This document shows, in pieces, positions 11,179 through 19,916 of a stretch of DNA of 64,000 nucleotides. A program made the position numbers and the translations under genes. Under the pieces are notes generated by a model, which was not told the DNA's origin, searched no databases, and was given only the letters and a program-made list of their open reading frames with translations. The DNA comes from Myxococcales bacterium (GTDB lineage: Bacteria; Myxococcota_A; Polyangia; Polyangiales; JAFGIB01), in contig JAOUOP010000026.1 of assembly GCA_029880325.1 (NCBI GenBank), positions 37,904-101,903 of the forward strand, written 5' to 3'. Every line of letters starts with the position of its first letter. Position 1 is the first letter of the stretch.

Positions 11179-12106
11179 AGTCGTGCCGGGGAGGCTGGGG
11201 TGCCCGCTCGCATGGGCCCTACCGGCGCTGTTGCTGACACTTTCGGGCTGCGGCGAACTCGAACGGGGCCGCCCCTCCGATCGCCCGCGCGACTGCGACG
11301 CAAGCGCTGCGGCGCCCGACTTCGGCACGCGCGTCCACCCGCTCCTGCTCGAGGCCTGCCAGGGCTGCCACGGCGGCAGCGGGCCGACCGCGAGCAGCGC
11401 CCTGGTGCTCGGCGGCGACGTCGACGTGGACTACGGCGAAATCGTAAAACTCATCGACACCACCGCACCCGCCCAGAGCATCCTGCTCACCAAGGCCACC
11501 GCCTCCAGCCACGGCGGCGGCACCGTCTTTCTGGTCGACTCGGCCCGCTACAACACGGTGCTGGCGTGGATCGAAGCCGGGGGCCTGCGCCGCGCCGAAC
11601 GCTGTGGTGACCAGGACGCCGCCGCCGACGGGGGCCCCGGCGACGCCGCCGCCGACGGGGGCCCCGGCGACGCCGCGCCCGACGCAGAGCCCACCGATGC
11701 GGGCCACGATGCCGGCCCCAAAGACGCCGAAACCGACGCCGCACTGGACGCCACCCCAGGCGACGCCGCGCCCGACGCAGAGCCCACCGATGCGAGCCAC
11801 GACGCCGTCATCGACGGCGCGCCGACGCCCACTTTCGGCGACGACATCTACGCCATGTTGGTCGACGACTGCGACGTCTGCCATCGCGCGGGCGGCCTGG
11901 CCAAAGATAGCGCCCTCGTTCTCACGGGCAACGCTGTCGCGGACTACGACATGGTCGTTGCATTGCTCGACCTCAGCGATGCCGAAGCCAGCGCCCTGCT
12001 GCGCGAAGCCGCGGGCATCGAACACGGCGGCGGCCTGCGCTACGCCAGCGACTCGAGCCAGTACGCAGCGCTGCGCGCGTGGATCGAAGCTGGCGCTCCC
12101 GAGTAG
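11168..12106 (+). CDS. Lipoprotein with two c-type heme motifs
   Basis: The start overlaps the end of the porin gene by 11 bases, so coupled translation is likely. The lipobox LTLSGC marks it as a lipoprotein. Two homologous modules each carry one heme site, ACQGCHGGSG and DCDVCHRAGG, followed by similar tails (SALVLGGDVDVDYGEIV and SALVLTGNAVADYDMVV, then HGGG and a final AWIEAG). This duplicated pattern matches the cytochrome-c-like domains common in myxobacterial and planctomycete lipoproteins. A linker rich in Asp, Ala and Pro joins them and is coded by tandem DNA repeats. It is probably a further electron carrier in the cluster. Confidence 0.82.
11615..11668 (+). repeat. 27-bp tandem repeat, two exact copies, in-frame
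   Basis: Two identical 27-bp units encode the peptide DAAADGGPG twice in the linker between the two heme modules. A longer unit coding for DAAPDAEPTDA recurs at about 11,669 and 11,762. The repeats keep the frame, so the linker length can vary by slippage without breaking the protein. Confidence 0.8.
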
Positions 12107-12264
12107 GTTCCAACCGGCGATCGCGCTGGCCGCAAGATCGCCAAGGTCACGACGAAGAGGACCCGCGGAACCAACGCGTGGGGCGCTACCGGCCGCTGTG
12201 GGTTGAATAGGTAGTCGCCTTCGCCCGTACATGTGATCGATACTTCAAAATCATGGGGACGCGT

Positions 12265-12945
12265 ATGCATCGACTTCTGCCTTTGCTCGTCATCGCGCCG
12301 TGTGCGTTCGCCACCGGCTGTGCCAACTACGCCAGCTTGCAGGAAGCCGAAACCATGCGGGCGCGCGCTTTCGAGTTGGGCGTGGGCGGCACCGCCACGC
12401 GCTACGCGCTCGAACTCGAAACCACCCAAACCGTGACCGACGCGACGGGCGCGACCACCGAAACCACAGAAACCGAACGCGAGGATTTACTCGTGCCGGC
12501 GCTCACGCTCTGGGGACGCTATGGGGTCACCGACCGGCTGGAGCTGCACGCGATCGCCTGGCTGCCGCTTGGCGCGAGCGTTGGAGCCAAGTACATGCTC
12601 GTCGGCGATCGCGACAAGGGGGGGTTCATGTTCTCGCCGGGACTGGACCTGAGCGCTCCAATCACCTTTCAGATCCTGGACACCTCAGGAACGCTCTTTG
12701 ATGCCTACGTGCCCTTGAACATGGGCTACCGCTTCGATGAGGCCGCGGAAGTCTACTTCACCCCAAAGTACGTGCTACGCATGTTGGCCTCGAGCGACGC
12801 CGCACGGGTCGGGCATGCGGCCGGCGCCACGGTGGGCTTTGCCCTCGGACACAAGACCCAGCTCCTGGTCGAAGGCAGCCTGCTCTACGACACACTCTTC
12901 GACGCCCCCATCGTGGGCGGCGCGATCGGGGTTGGCTTCGAGTAG
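12265..12945 (+). CDS. Lipoprotein with beta-rich mature domain, unknown function
   Basis: ATG at 12265 is preferred over the ATG at 12253 because GGGGA lies 5 bases before it. The lipobox is FATGC. The mature part alternates hydrophobic and polar residues (LWGRYGVTDRLELHAIAWL, ATVGFALGHKTQLLVEGSLL), as in small outer-membrane barrels, and the chain ends GVGFE. A Thr-rich patch (TQTVTDATGATTETTETE) follows the lipid-anchored N-terminus. I do not recognise the family. It stands alone, with about 160 bases to the upstream cytochrome gene. Confidence 0.75.
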   Translation: MHRLLPLLVIAPCAFATGCANYASLQEAETMRARAFELGVGGTATRYALELETTQTVTDATGATTETTETEREDLLVPALTLWGRYGVTDRLELHAIAWLPLGASVGAKYMLVGDRDKGGFMFSPGLDLSAPITFQILDTSGTLFDAYVPLNMGYRFDEAAEVYFTPKYVLRMLASSDAARVGHAAGATVGFALGHKTQLLVEGSLLYDTLFDAPIVGGAIGVGFE

Positions 12946-13423
12946 CCGGCAGCGCAGTGGGTGAAGACAGCCGAGCCCGCGCCGCCGACGCCCGTGCGCG
13001 TCACGAGCGGGGCGCGCCAGTGTCGACGTCGACTTCCTCGGTCTGGCAGCGGGCCGGCGAACACACGCTGAACTTGAGCTGCCCCCGGGCCGGGGCATCC
13101 TTGCCCGCCAGCTTTTGGCGCGGGCGGACCACCCCCACCATTTCACTCTCGAGCGAAAACGCGCGCTCGTCTTTCCACTCGCCTGTTGTTCACGTGCTGG
13201 CACGCTGCGCCGCCGCGGCGCGCGCGAACATCGAAAACTTCTTTCGCGGAGCCCAAGGCCCCGATCGCAGGTCATGTCGGTACCGACCGGAGCCTGCGCT
13301 TCATCACTGCAGATGCCTTCGGGCAACAGCGCACTGACCCGCCGCCATCACCCCGGCTGACGGCCCGCGATAGAAGCTGCGCTCACATGCGGCGATCACC
13401 CGTCAAGCAACGAAGGGAGCCAC
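12946..13423. other. Gene-free stretch with a possible gene remnant
   Basis: No convincing complete gene is seen in these 478 bases. The only coding-like signal is the minus-strand fragment listed separately at 13001-13189. No clear terminator hairpin stands out. Confidence 0.5.
13001..13189 (-). pseudogene. C-terminal remnant of an exported DsbD-N-like protein
   Basis: A 62-codon open stretch bounded upstream by a stop codon (13190-13192) ends in GQLKFSVCSPARCQTEEV. This resembles the C-terminal cysteine pattern (FSVC....C) of small exported proteins related to the DsbD N-terminal domain, common in myxobacteria. No start codon with a ribosome site or signal peptide is found before it, and the neighbouring frames do not continue it convincingly. 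It is best read as a decayed gene end; chance resemblance is possible. Confidence 0.3.
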
Positions 13424-14755
13424 TTATTCTTTGGCACGCCGCGAACATTTGCGGCGCCGTCTCGCGACCTGTGCGCACAGCGCCAACAAGCCGAAGGCCC
13501 CGTAGGTGGAGCCGATGGGTCGGCCTCCCGCCAACCGACAGCCACATTCCGCCGAAGACGCTGGCTCCGGACCGCCACCAACTCCGTCAGCGCCGGGGGC
13601 ATCGGCGACGGCCTTGCCCACAGCGCCAACGCCACCGTCACCCGTCGCCAGCGCCTCGAGCACGCCCTCGCAGCAGATCTCTTCATCGGCTTCGCAGCTG
13701 CCGGATCCGCTGAGATAGGTGAGCAGGTCGGGGCTATAACTGTAAGTGGTGGTGCCGTCGGGGGCTTCCAGGTCGAAGCGTAGGCGCACCGAGCCTGTCA
13801 ACTCGGGGTATGGGTTGACGAAGCAGAAGTCAAAGCGCTCACCGCTGACCTCCGTCGCGTCCAACCACGGCTGCCAACCGTGCTCGGCACGCTCGTCGAC
13901 GCGCATCATACCGCGCACGACCGTGCCCGGCGCGGCGTCGAGGCAGCCACCCACCCGTCGCCCCTGGTAGCTGAAAACGAAGGAGTCGACCTCGTCGACG
14001 ACCGCGGCCGGGTCCGCGCCGCCTGCCGCACCCGCATCCTCACCGTCGCCCGTGCCGTCGACCACCTTCACCAGCCCCGGGCGCAGCGCCCAGCCGTTCC
14101 AGGGCGGGCTGAAGATGTAGGTGACGACGGTATAGAGGCCGGGGGGGACATCGCTCACGTTCCAGACCACGGGCCGCGTCGCCTGCTCCAGCGTGATCGG
14201 CAGGCGGCCCCCGTCGGGGTGGATGCGCAGCCAGCGCTCGGCCAGCTGCGGCGTATCTTCCAGCACTGCGCCCTCGGGCACGTCTTGCTCGGAAAACCCC
14301 GTGCCGTCGGCGTCGCCGCTGGCGTTGGCTGCGCGCTTGACGTCGGCCAGCGTGATCCACAGGGGCAGCTGCACGCCCGCATCGCTCGGAGCGTCGTGTG
14401 GGAAATAGGCCAGCCCCAGGCCGCTTTTGAAGATGGCGCCGCGGAAGGCGAAGAATTGATGGGTCTTGGCGTCTTCGACCGGGATGTCGCCGGCCTCGAG
14501 CATGACGTCGTCGTAGGCGATGTTGTAGGCGATGGAGACCGAAGGACGCACGCTCTTGTCGACCACGGTGACGCATGGAGCCTCGGCGAAGATGGGGGCT
14601 TCGGCAGCGGCCTCGTGGGCCTTTGCGGTGTGCACACCAAAGATCACCAAGAGCGCGACTTGCATGGACAGCAGCGCTCGAATTTGCGAGACCTGAACAC
14701 AGCCGAGGAGCAAACCGTCGATGATGCGAGTCACTCTAGCGATGCGCCGTGCCAT
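13424..14755 (-). CDS. Exported protein with MYXO-CTERM-like sorting tail
   Basis: The C-terminus has the layout of a MYXO-CTERM signal: a Cys-rich motif (ECGCRLAGG), a hydrophobic helix (YGAFGLLALCA) and a basic end (RRRRKCSRR). Such tails direct surface anchoring in Myxococcota. The N-terminal hydrophobic segment (MQVALLVIFGVHTAKAHE) is a signal peptide. The start is uncertain: ATG at 14755 has AGGAAG upstream but overlaps the start of the divergent gene by 35 bases; ATG at 14665 leaves a shorter signal with no ribosome site. The body is beta-rich, with Asp/Gly-rich loops and paired cysteines (SGSCEADEEICC). The ligand or substrate is unknown. Confidence 0.8.
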   Translation of the reverse strand: MARRIARVTRIIDGLLLGCVQVSQIRALLSMQVALLVIFGVHTAKAHEAAAEAPIFAEAPCVTVVDKSVRPSVSIAYNIAYDDVMLEAGDIPVEDAKTHQFFAFRGAIFKSGLGLAYFPHDAPSDAGVQLPLWITLADVKRAANASGDADGTGFSEQDVPEGAVLEDTPQLAERWLRIHPDGGRLPITLEQATRPVVWNVSDVPPGLYTVVTYIFSPPWNGWALRPGLVKVVDGTGDGEDAGAAGGADPAAVVDEVDSFVFSYQGRRVGGCLDAAPGTVVRGMMRVDERAEHGWQPWLDATEVSGERFDFCFVNPYPELTGSVRLRFDLEAPDGTTTYSYSPDLLTYLSGSGSCEADEEICCEGVLEALATGDGGVGAVGKAVADAPGADGVGGGPEPASSAECGCRLAGGRPIGSTYGAFGLLALCAQVARRRRKCSRRAKE

Positions 14756-15170
14756 GTCTCTACTTCCTATGCTGCTGGCCCTGGCCGGTTGCGGTGAAGA
14801 CGGGGGCGGCGGTGCGGGCGGAGGTGCGGCCGGCGGCGCAAGCCAGACTCCGAGTTATGCCACCGACATCGAACCGATCTTCATCAGCGACCAGGGCTGC
14901 TACTGCCACAACATGGAAGGGCTCGGCGCGCCCTTCAACCTGCTTCCGGGTGAAGGCTACGGCAACATCGTCAATGTGGCGTCCCAACAGGTGCCCTCCA
15001 TGCTGCTGGTGGCACCTGGCAGTCTCAACGACAGCTACCTGTGGATCAAGATGCAGAACACCCAGACGGAAGTCGGCGGCGGCGGCCAGAAGATGCCGCC
15101 GGGCTTCAGTCTGACTGTGGAAGAACTCGACCTGGTGGGTCGCTGGATCGCGGGCGGCGCAGCGCCCTGA
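14721..15170 (+). CDS. Lipoprotein of the cytochrome-c-like type with a CxCH motif
   Basis: GAGGAG lies 10 bases before the ATG at 14721, and LLALAGC is the lipobox. After a Gly/Ala linker comes a c-type cytochrome-like domain: IEPIFISDQGCYCHNMEG, then a loop ending VAPGSLNDSYLWIKM, KMPPG and a terminal VGRWIAGGA. That order is the usual one for the planctomycete/myxobacterial cytochrome-like domain. The heme motif, however, is CxCH with one residue between the cysteines rather than two. It may bind heme through a single cysteine or bind no heme. It overlaps the divergent MYXO-CTERM-like gene at its 5' end and converges on the copper monooxygenase gene. Confidence 0.8.
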   Translation: MMRVTLAMRRAMSLLPMLLALAGCGEDGGGGAGGGAAGGASQTPSYATDIEPIFISDQGCYCHNMEGLGAPFNLLPGEGYGNIVNVASQQVPSMLLVAPGSLNDSYLWIKMQNTQTEVGGGGQKMPPGFSLTVEELDLVGRWIAGGAAP

Positions 15171-15204
15171 CCGGCGGCTCAAGCCCTGCTGCGGCCCGTG
15201 CCGA

Positions 15205-16533
15205 TCATGGCGCAACCCCACCTCCGGAGGAGTCGATGGTACCGCAGAAGTTCGCGCTGTTGTTGGGCAGACGCGGGAAGTAGGGCATGAAGTTCGTGCA
15301 CATTTCCTGGTTGGTCGCTTCACCGCCCACGACATCGGTGGCGAGCGTATTGGTGTAGTCGCAGGTCGTCACGATTTCGTCGCCCGGCAGGATCTCGACG
15401 CAGGGGTTGAGCGGCTTGAACTGCTGGTCGGCCAGGGCACCGAAAGGTCCGGTGGTCCAGTCGTCGAAGGTGAAGATCTTCTGACCGCCGCGGTAGAGTT
15501 CGCTGCGAATCCGATCGACGAAGAGGTGGGCGTGCAGCAGCGTGCTCCAAACGTAGATCGGATGGGTGAGCTTCTGCTGCGTCATCTCGCTGGTGCAGGT
15601 GGCCACGTGGGTCGTCGAGGACATGGCTGGAACCAGGATCCCTGCCACATCGCCCTGCTCGAAGTTGCCCGCGTCGTACTTGCGCAGGTTCTTGGTGATG
15701 ACGGCGTTGAAGCCGCCCGTGTAGGTGGTCGCGCCGCCCTCGAAGTGAACCTGCCACAGGAAGCGGGCCTTGCCGCCGTTTTCGGGACCGCCGATGGGAT
15801 AGCCGGCCATGCCCGGGGTCCACTCGGTGGGCTTTTCGCCGGTCCAGGTGAACTCCACCGAGGGCAGCCCGCAGAGACCGCCCTGGTTGAATAGGTAGAA
15901 GGGCTTTTCGCCCAACGAGACCTGCTGATGGTGAATCGAGGGGTTGCCGGCGATGGCGCCTTCCCAGCCGATGATGTGGTGCTTCTCGGGCATGTCGATC
16001 TCGATCCAGAAGCAGCCATAGTAGGTGCCGCCCTGCGATGCGAAGCCACCGGCCACCACGTCCGAGGTGCGGATTTCGAGAACCTCCACCTCTTCGCCGG
16101 CCGCGGGCGGCTGGCCCAGGGGATTGCACGCTGCCACGTCCTCGGGCGGCACGATCACCGGCTCGTTGCTCGGCATCGTCGAAGGCGTGGCCTCCATCGT
16201 CGCTGCCTCGGTGGGCGCGGGTGCACCGGCGGCGCCGGCCTCGGTGCCGGCTGCATTGGCCGCCTGCGCGCCACTGCCCGTGGTGCCAGCCCCCAGCGCC
16301 GTCGCCTGGCCGCAATTGCTGCACAAGCCGTAGGTTCCGTCGACCTGGCAGCTGGCCTGACCGGGGCTGCCGTCGGCGCAGGTGCAGGCCACGGTCGCCC
16401 CTCCCGCACAACCGCCGGTTGCCACTGGAACCGGTCCGCCGGCCGCCGTGTTCGCTCCATCGCTCTCACTCGCGCACGCCAGTAGACCCATCGCGAGTCC
16501 CACTGCTCCCATCACCCTGATCGCATTTCGCAT
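15205..16533 (-). CDS. Type II copper, ascorbate-dependent monooxygenase-like lipoprotein
   Basis: Start 16533 has GGAGG about 6 bases upstream and a lipobox GLLAC. A small Cys-rich module (CAGGATVACTCADGSPGQ) and a long Ala/Gly/Pro linker precede the catalytic part. There the PHM/DBH copper signatures are visible: HHIIGWE and SIHHQQV in the first domain, LLHAHLF (the HxH copper site) and EMCTNF (the Met ligand) in the second, with GDEIVTTCDYTNT before it. These enzymes hydroxylate C-H bonds using two coppers, oxygen and a reductant. It is second in a pair, 59 bases after the amidohydrolase-like gene. The natural substrate is unknown. Confidence 0.85.
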   Translation of the reverse strand: MRNAIRVMGAVGLAMGLLACASESDGANTAAGGPVPVATGGCAGGATVACTCADGSPGQASCQVDGTYGLCSNCGQATALGAGTTGSGAQAANAAGTEAGAAGAPAPTEAATMEATPSTMPSNEPVIVPPEDVAACNPLGQPPAAGEEVEVLEIRTSDVVAGGFASQGGTYYGCFWIEIDMPEKHHIIGWEGAIAGNPSIHHQQVSLGEKPFYLFNQGGLCGLPSVEFTWTGEKPTEWTPGMAGYPIGGPENGGKARFLWQVHFEGGATTYTGGFNAVITKNLRKYDAGNFEQGDVAGILVPAMSSTTHVATCTSEMTQQKLTHPIYVWSTLLHAHLFVDRIRSELYRGGQKIFTFDDWTTGPFGALADQQFKPLNPCVEILPGDEIVTTCDYTNTLATDVVGGEATNQEMCTNFMPYFPRLPNNSANFCGTIDSSGGGVAP

Positions 16534-16592
16534 TTGACACCTCCAGCCCGCAAGGACCCTCGTCCCGACTCTCTTCCCGTAACCAACTCGTT

Positions 16593-18341
16593 TCACCCCG
16601 GCATCCCCATCGCGTCGTACCACTTGCGCAAGCGGATGAATTCACGACGCGTGGTCGGCCCCAGCGGTCGCTGGTGGCCGAGCAGTACACTGCGGTACTC
16701 GCCAAACTCCTGGTTCAACTCCTGCCGCAGCACCGCCAGCTTGCTCGAATCCACCTGGCAGCGCTGGGCCTCGACGTCAACGCAATACAACTTGGCCATG
16801 TTTCGGCCAAGGATGTTGGCCTTGATCTCGGGCGTGAGCATCGGATGCTGCAGGCCCATGAAGGCGTTGATCTGACCCTGGGGCGAGGTGCCGCTCAGGA
16901 TCGAGTCGGTGCCCCAGACCACGTTGTTCTCGCCCACGTACTGCACCAGCTTGGCCAGCCACTGGCCGGCCGCGGTCGGGTTGAACATCATCTGGCTGAA
17001 GGCGCCGCCGAGCTCGGCGTAGACATTGCTGTTGGGGGCTATCCCGTTTTCGATCAACGAGGTGATCAGGGCGTCGCTGTTGTCGATGCTGCCCTCGACG
17101 TAGGGTCCCTCCATGGGCGTGCAGGTAAAGCCGCTGCCCATCTGCCCCGCGCAGATCGAGGAGTGGTAGACGATGAAGTTACAGTCCGGGTAGTCCTTGG
17201 CGACGATGCCGATGTCGCGCGGGCGGTTTTTTTCCACGTCGAAGCCGGCGATGGGCAGGCCCTTGTGAATCGCAAAGGTTTTGACTCCTAGTTCAATTCC
17301 CTTTTCGATGAAACCGCGGCCGACGTTGTCGTCCATGGTGAAGCCGTTGCCAGGCGCCGCCGGGTAGAGCTTCCAGCCACCGACGCCGTAATTCGAGACG
17401 GCCATATCCATGCCCACCGCGCCGATCCAGGGCACGACCGAAGCGTGGTTGACCACGCGATGGGAGCCCGCCAGATCCACGTTGACCCAGTCGCGGGTGT
17501 CGGCCAGGAAGGGATTGCTGTTGGGATCGTTGGGACCCTGGCCGTAGGGCCAGGCCGACAGCACCGCCATGGTGGTGTCGCTCTCGAGAAAGATCAGCCG
17601 CACGTAGTCGTCGCGCCCGACGCAGGAGACCGGATCGGCCGGCGTGCTGCAGCGGGCACCGACCAGGCCCGCCAGCGACTCGTTGAAACCGGCCGGGGGC
17701 GCCGAGCGCCAGGCGGCGTCGGGGGCGTCGTCGAAGCAGTGGGTCTGGCCGTCGAAGATGAAGGTCGGGTGCTGCAGGACCTGACGCGCCGCGTCCTCGC
17801 ACATGGTGGGGTCGACGCCGCCGCCCACGTCGAAGCAGTACTGGCCCGGCTGGCTGGCGTCGCCGCCGGAGACCGGTCCGCTCATCATGGTATCGGTCGG
17901 CATCTCGGCGCTGGCGCCCGCCGTGGCCTCACTGCCGGCGGTGGGCTCGCCCGCCGTGCCCGGCGCTGGCGCCAGGGCCGCGCTGGGCGTATTGGCGACG
18001 GGGCTCGAAGTGGCCCCCGAGTTGCCGGCGATCGGCTGGGGCACCGGCCCACCGTTGGCGGCGTTTGCGCCCGGCCCCTGCTCCGAAGAGCAGGCCTGCT
18101 GGATCACGCTCAGGGCGGTGACGAAGCCCATGGCGCTGGCCATGAACTCGCGCCGGTCCATACCCAGCTTGCGCGCCCGCTCGTCGCCGGCTTTGAGGAT
18201 TTCCTCGCGCAGTTTGCGCTCGTAGGGCGTCTGCGTGTGGAAGTACTCGCCGTTGCTGTGATTGCCCAGGTAGAGCGGCGTGTCATAGGGCAGGTCCGGC
18301 TGACTGCGCTTCAGATATTTCACCCACGGGTACCGTTTCAT
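16593..18341 (-). CDS. Amidohydrolase-family protein with Tat-like lipoprotein signal
   Basis: Start 18341 has GGAGAAG upstream. About 70 residues of leader end in a twin-arginine-like segment, DRREFMASAMGFVTAL, with a cysteine in QQACSS, so export of a folded, lipid-anchored protein is likely. A low-complexity Ala/Pro/Gly linker follows. The C-terminal 380 residues look like an amidohydrolase-2 barrel: FIVYHSSI, VYAELGGAF, VVWGTDSI near the end, and ILGRNMAKLYC. The WGTDS aspartate and the preceding His are typical metal ligands. A long N-terminal part before the Tat motif is odd and recalls other myxobacterial secreted hydrolases. It probably works with the copper monooxygenase encoded next, perhaps in oxidative breakdown of an extracytoplasmic compound. 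Confidence 0.8.
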   Translation of the reverse strand: MKRYPWVKYLKRSQPDLPYDTPLYLGNHSNGEYFHTQTPYERKLREEILKAGDERARKLGMDRREFMASAMGFVTALSVIQQACSSEQGPGANAANGGPVPQPIAGNSGATSSPVANTPSAALAPAPGTAGEPTAGSEATAGASAEMPTDTMMSGPVSGGDASQPGQYCFDVGGGVDPTMCEDAARQVLQHPTFIFDGQTHCFDDAPDAAWRSAPPAGFNESLAGLVGARCSTPADPVSCVGRDDYVRLIFLESDTTMAVLSAWPYGQGPNDPNSNPFLADTRDWVNVDLAGSHRVVNHASVVPWIGAVGMDMAVSNYGVGGWKLYPAAPGNGFTMDDNVGRGFIEKGIELGVKTFAIHKGLPIAGFDVEKNRPRDIGIVAKDYPDCNFIVYHSSICAGQMGSGFTCTPMEGPYVEGSIDNSDALITSLIENGIAPNSNVYAELGGAFSQMMFNPTAAGQWLAKLVQYVGENNVVWGTDSILSGTSPQGQINAFMGLQHPMLTPEIKANILGRNMAKLYCVDVEAQRCQVDSSKLAVLRQELNQEFGEYRSVLLGHQRPLGPTTRREFIRLRKWYDAMGMPG

Positions 18342-18776
18342 CGCTCTTCTCCACCCAACTGTACGCGTTGTGCACACAGCTTAAACGCGGATGTTGGCAG
18401 CTTGTCAAGGAGTGTCCTAGAGACTGACAAACTAACCAAACGGATAATTAAAGCGGTTCTTCATGGTCAATACCAAGTGATTCCAGTGGCTTAGAGGTAA
18501 ACGTGAGCGGGCACACAAGTTTAACTAATCGCCAAATCACACTTTAGAGAAACTGAGTTACTCAATTCATGCGGCGATGCGGCATCGGATCACCAAGATC
18601 CAGCCAAGAATCCACGGACATCCGGCTCGGTGCGCAGCTTCTGACCAGCCGGAGCGACGGGCACCGCGGCCGCGACACATCCCGCCGCATCGCAGGCCGG
18701 GTTGGCGCGGCCGTGGGTGGCCCAGGAGCGCCCCCTGCATTGGCAAGCCAGCCGGGCTCGGCGCTATGCTGCGCCC
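18342..18776. other. Gene-free divergent intergenic region with an AT-rich block
   Basis: This 435-base gap separates the amidohydrolase gene from the oxidase gene, which point away from each other. The part from about 18,400 to 18,560 is strikingly AT-rich for this sequence (runs such as ACAAACTAACCAAACGGATA). It is the best place for promoters or protein binding; I could not pick a defined promoter. The right 200 bases are ordinary GC-rich sequence. Confidence 0.5.
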
Positions 18777-19865
18777 ATGTCCGAGATCGTGATCATCGGC
18801 GGCGGGCTGGCCGGGCTGACCGCCGCCCTTCGCCTGAGCGACCCCCACCGGGTCACGCTGCTCGAAGCGCGCCCCCGACTGGGTGGGCAAATCCTGACCC
18901 ATCGGGAAGCGGGCCACGTCATCGAGCGCGGCGCCGAGGGCTTCGTCTTTCGCAGTGAGGCGGTCCCGAAACTGGCGGCCGACCTCGGTATCGGCGACGA
19001 GCTGATGGGGCAGGCGGTGATGACCTCCATGGGCTTCGACGGGCAGCAGCTGCGCACCCTGGCCCCGGGTGAGGCTGCGACGTTTCTGGGCTTCCAGGTA
19101 CCCAAGGACGACCTGGGCAAGGGCATCCGCACCATGCGGCGCGGCATGGGCAGCCTGATCGACGCGCTCGCGGCAGCGGTCGAGGCGCGCGCCACGGTAC
19201 GCCTCGGCAGGGCGGTCGAGGCCCTCGAACTCGCAGGACCAGGCGCCCGGCTCACACTGGAGGGCGGCGAGCGCATCGACGCCGTTCAGGTCCTGATCGC
19301 CACCGCCGCGCGCCCCGCCGGCCTGCTGCTGGAGCCGCTCTTCGGCGAGCTCGCCAGCGCCGTGGCTGCGGGCAAGACGCTATCGAGTGTCACCGTGGAG
19401 CTTGCCTTCGCACGCGAAGCCCTCGACCACCCCCTCGATGCCACCGGCTTCGTGGTCGCCCTCGAGGCCCAGCAGCACGGCCTACGCGCCTGCACCTTTT
19501 CGACCTCCAAATTCGCCGATCGGGCAGCACAGGGCCGCGTCTCGGTGCGGCTCTTCTTCCGCCCCACCGCCGAAGAGCTGGAAACCCTCGACGACGCGGC
19601 CTGGGTCGCGCGGGCGATGGCGGGCCTCCGCCGCGTAATCGCCGTGACCGGCGAGCCGGACGCGAGCTGGGTCAGCCGCTGGGGAAACGCGCTGCCGGCC
19701 TTCGACGAGGCCCACCACAGCGCCGTCGCCGCCCTCGAAGCCGCGATGGAGCCCGGTCCCCTATGGCTCGCGGGCTCGGCCTTCCACGGCTCGGGCATCG
19801 ACGCGGCCGTGCGCTCGGGGGAACAGGCCGCCGCGCGCATCGCCGGGCGCCTGTCCGACAGTTAG
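18777..19865 (+). CDS. hemY: Protoporphyrinogen oxidase-like FAD enzyme
   Basis: The protein starts with an FAD-binding beta-alpha-beta fold (EIVIIGGGLAGLTAAL) ending in LEARPRLGGQI. A region GAEGFVFRSEAVPKLAADLG and a C-terminal block LAGSAFHGSGIDAAVRSGEQ follow, both typical of oxygen-dependent protoporphyrinogen oxidase. The enzyme converts protoporphyrinogen IX to protoporphyrin IX in heme synthesis, relevant to the cytochrome-rich neighbourhood. At 362 residues it is about 90 shorter than usual, mostly through loss in the middle. The related HpnE/carotenoid amine oxidases are an alternative. ATG 18777 is chosen because the fold begins at once after it; upstream in-frame codons add only Arg-rich residues. 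Confidence 0.75.
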   Translation: MSEIVIIGGGLAGLTAALRLSDPHRVTLLEARPRLGGQILTHREAGHVIERGAEGFVFRSEAVPKLAADLGIGDELMGQAVMTSMGFDGQQLRTLAPGEAATFLGFQVPKDDLGKGIRTMRRGMGSLIDALAAAVEARATVRLGRAVEALELAGPGARLTLEGGERIDAVQVLIATAARPAGLLLEPLFGELASAVAAGKTLSSVTVELAFAREALDHPLDATGFVVALEAQQHGLRACTFSTSKFADRAAQGRVSVRLFFRPTAEELETLDDAAWVARAMAGLRRVIAVTGEPDASWVSRWGNALPAFDEAHHSAVAALEAAMEPGPLWLAGSAFHGSGIDAAVRSGEQAAARIAGRLSDS

Positions 19866-19916
19866 ACCCCGGCGTTTTTTCGAGCACCTTCGCGCCCCTT
19901 GCGCTATGGACCCGCC

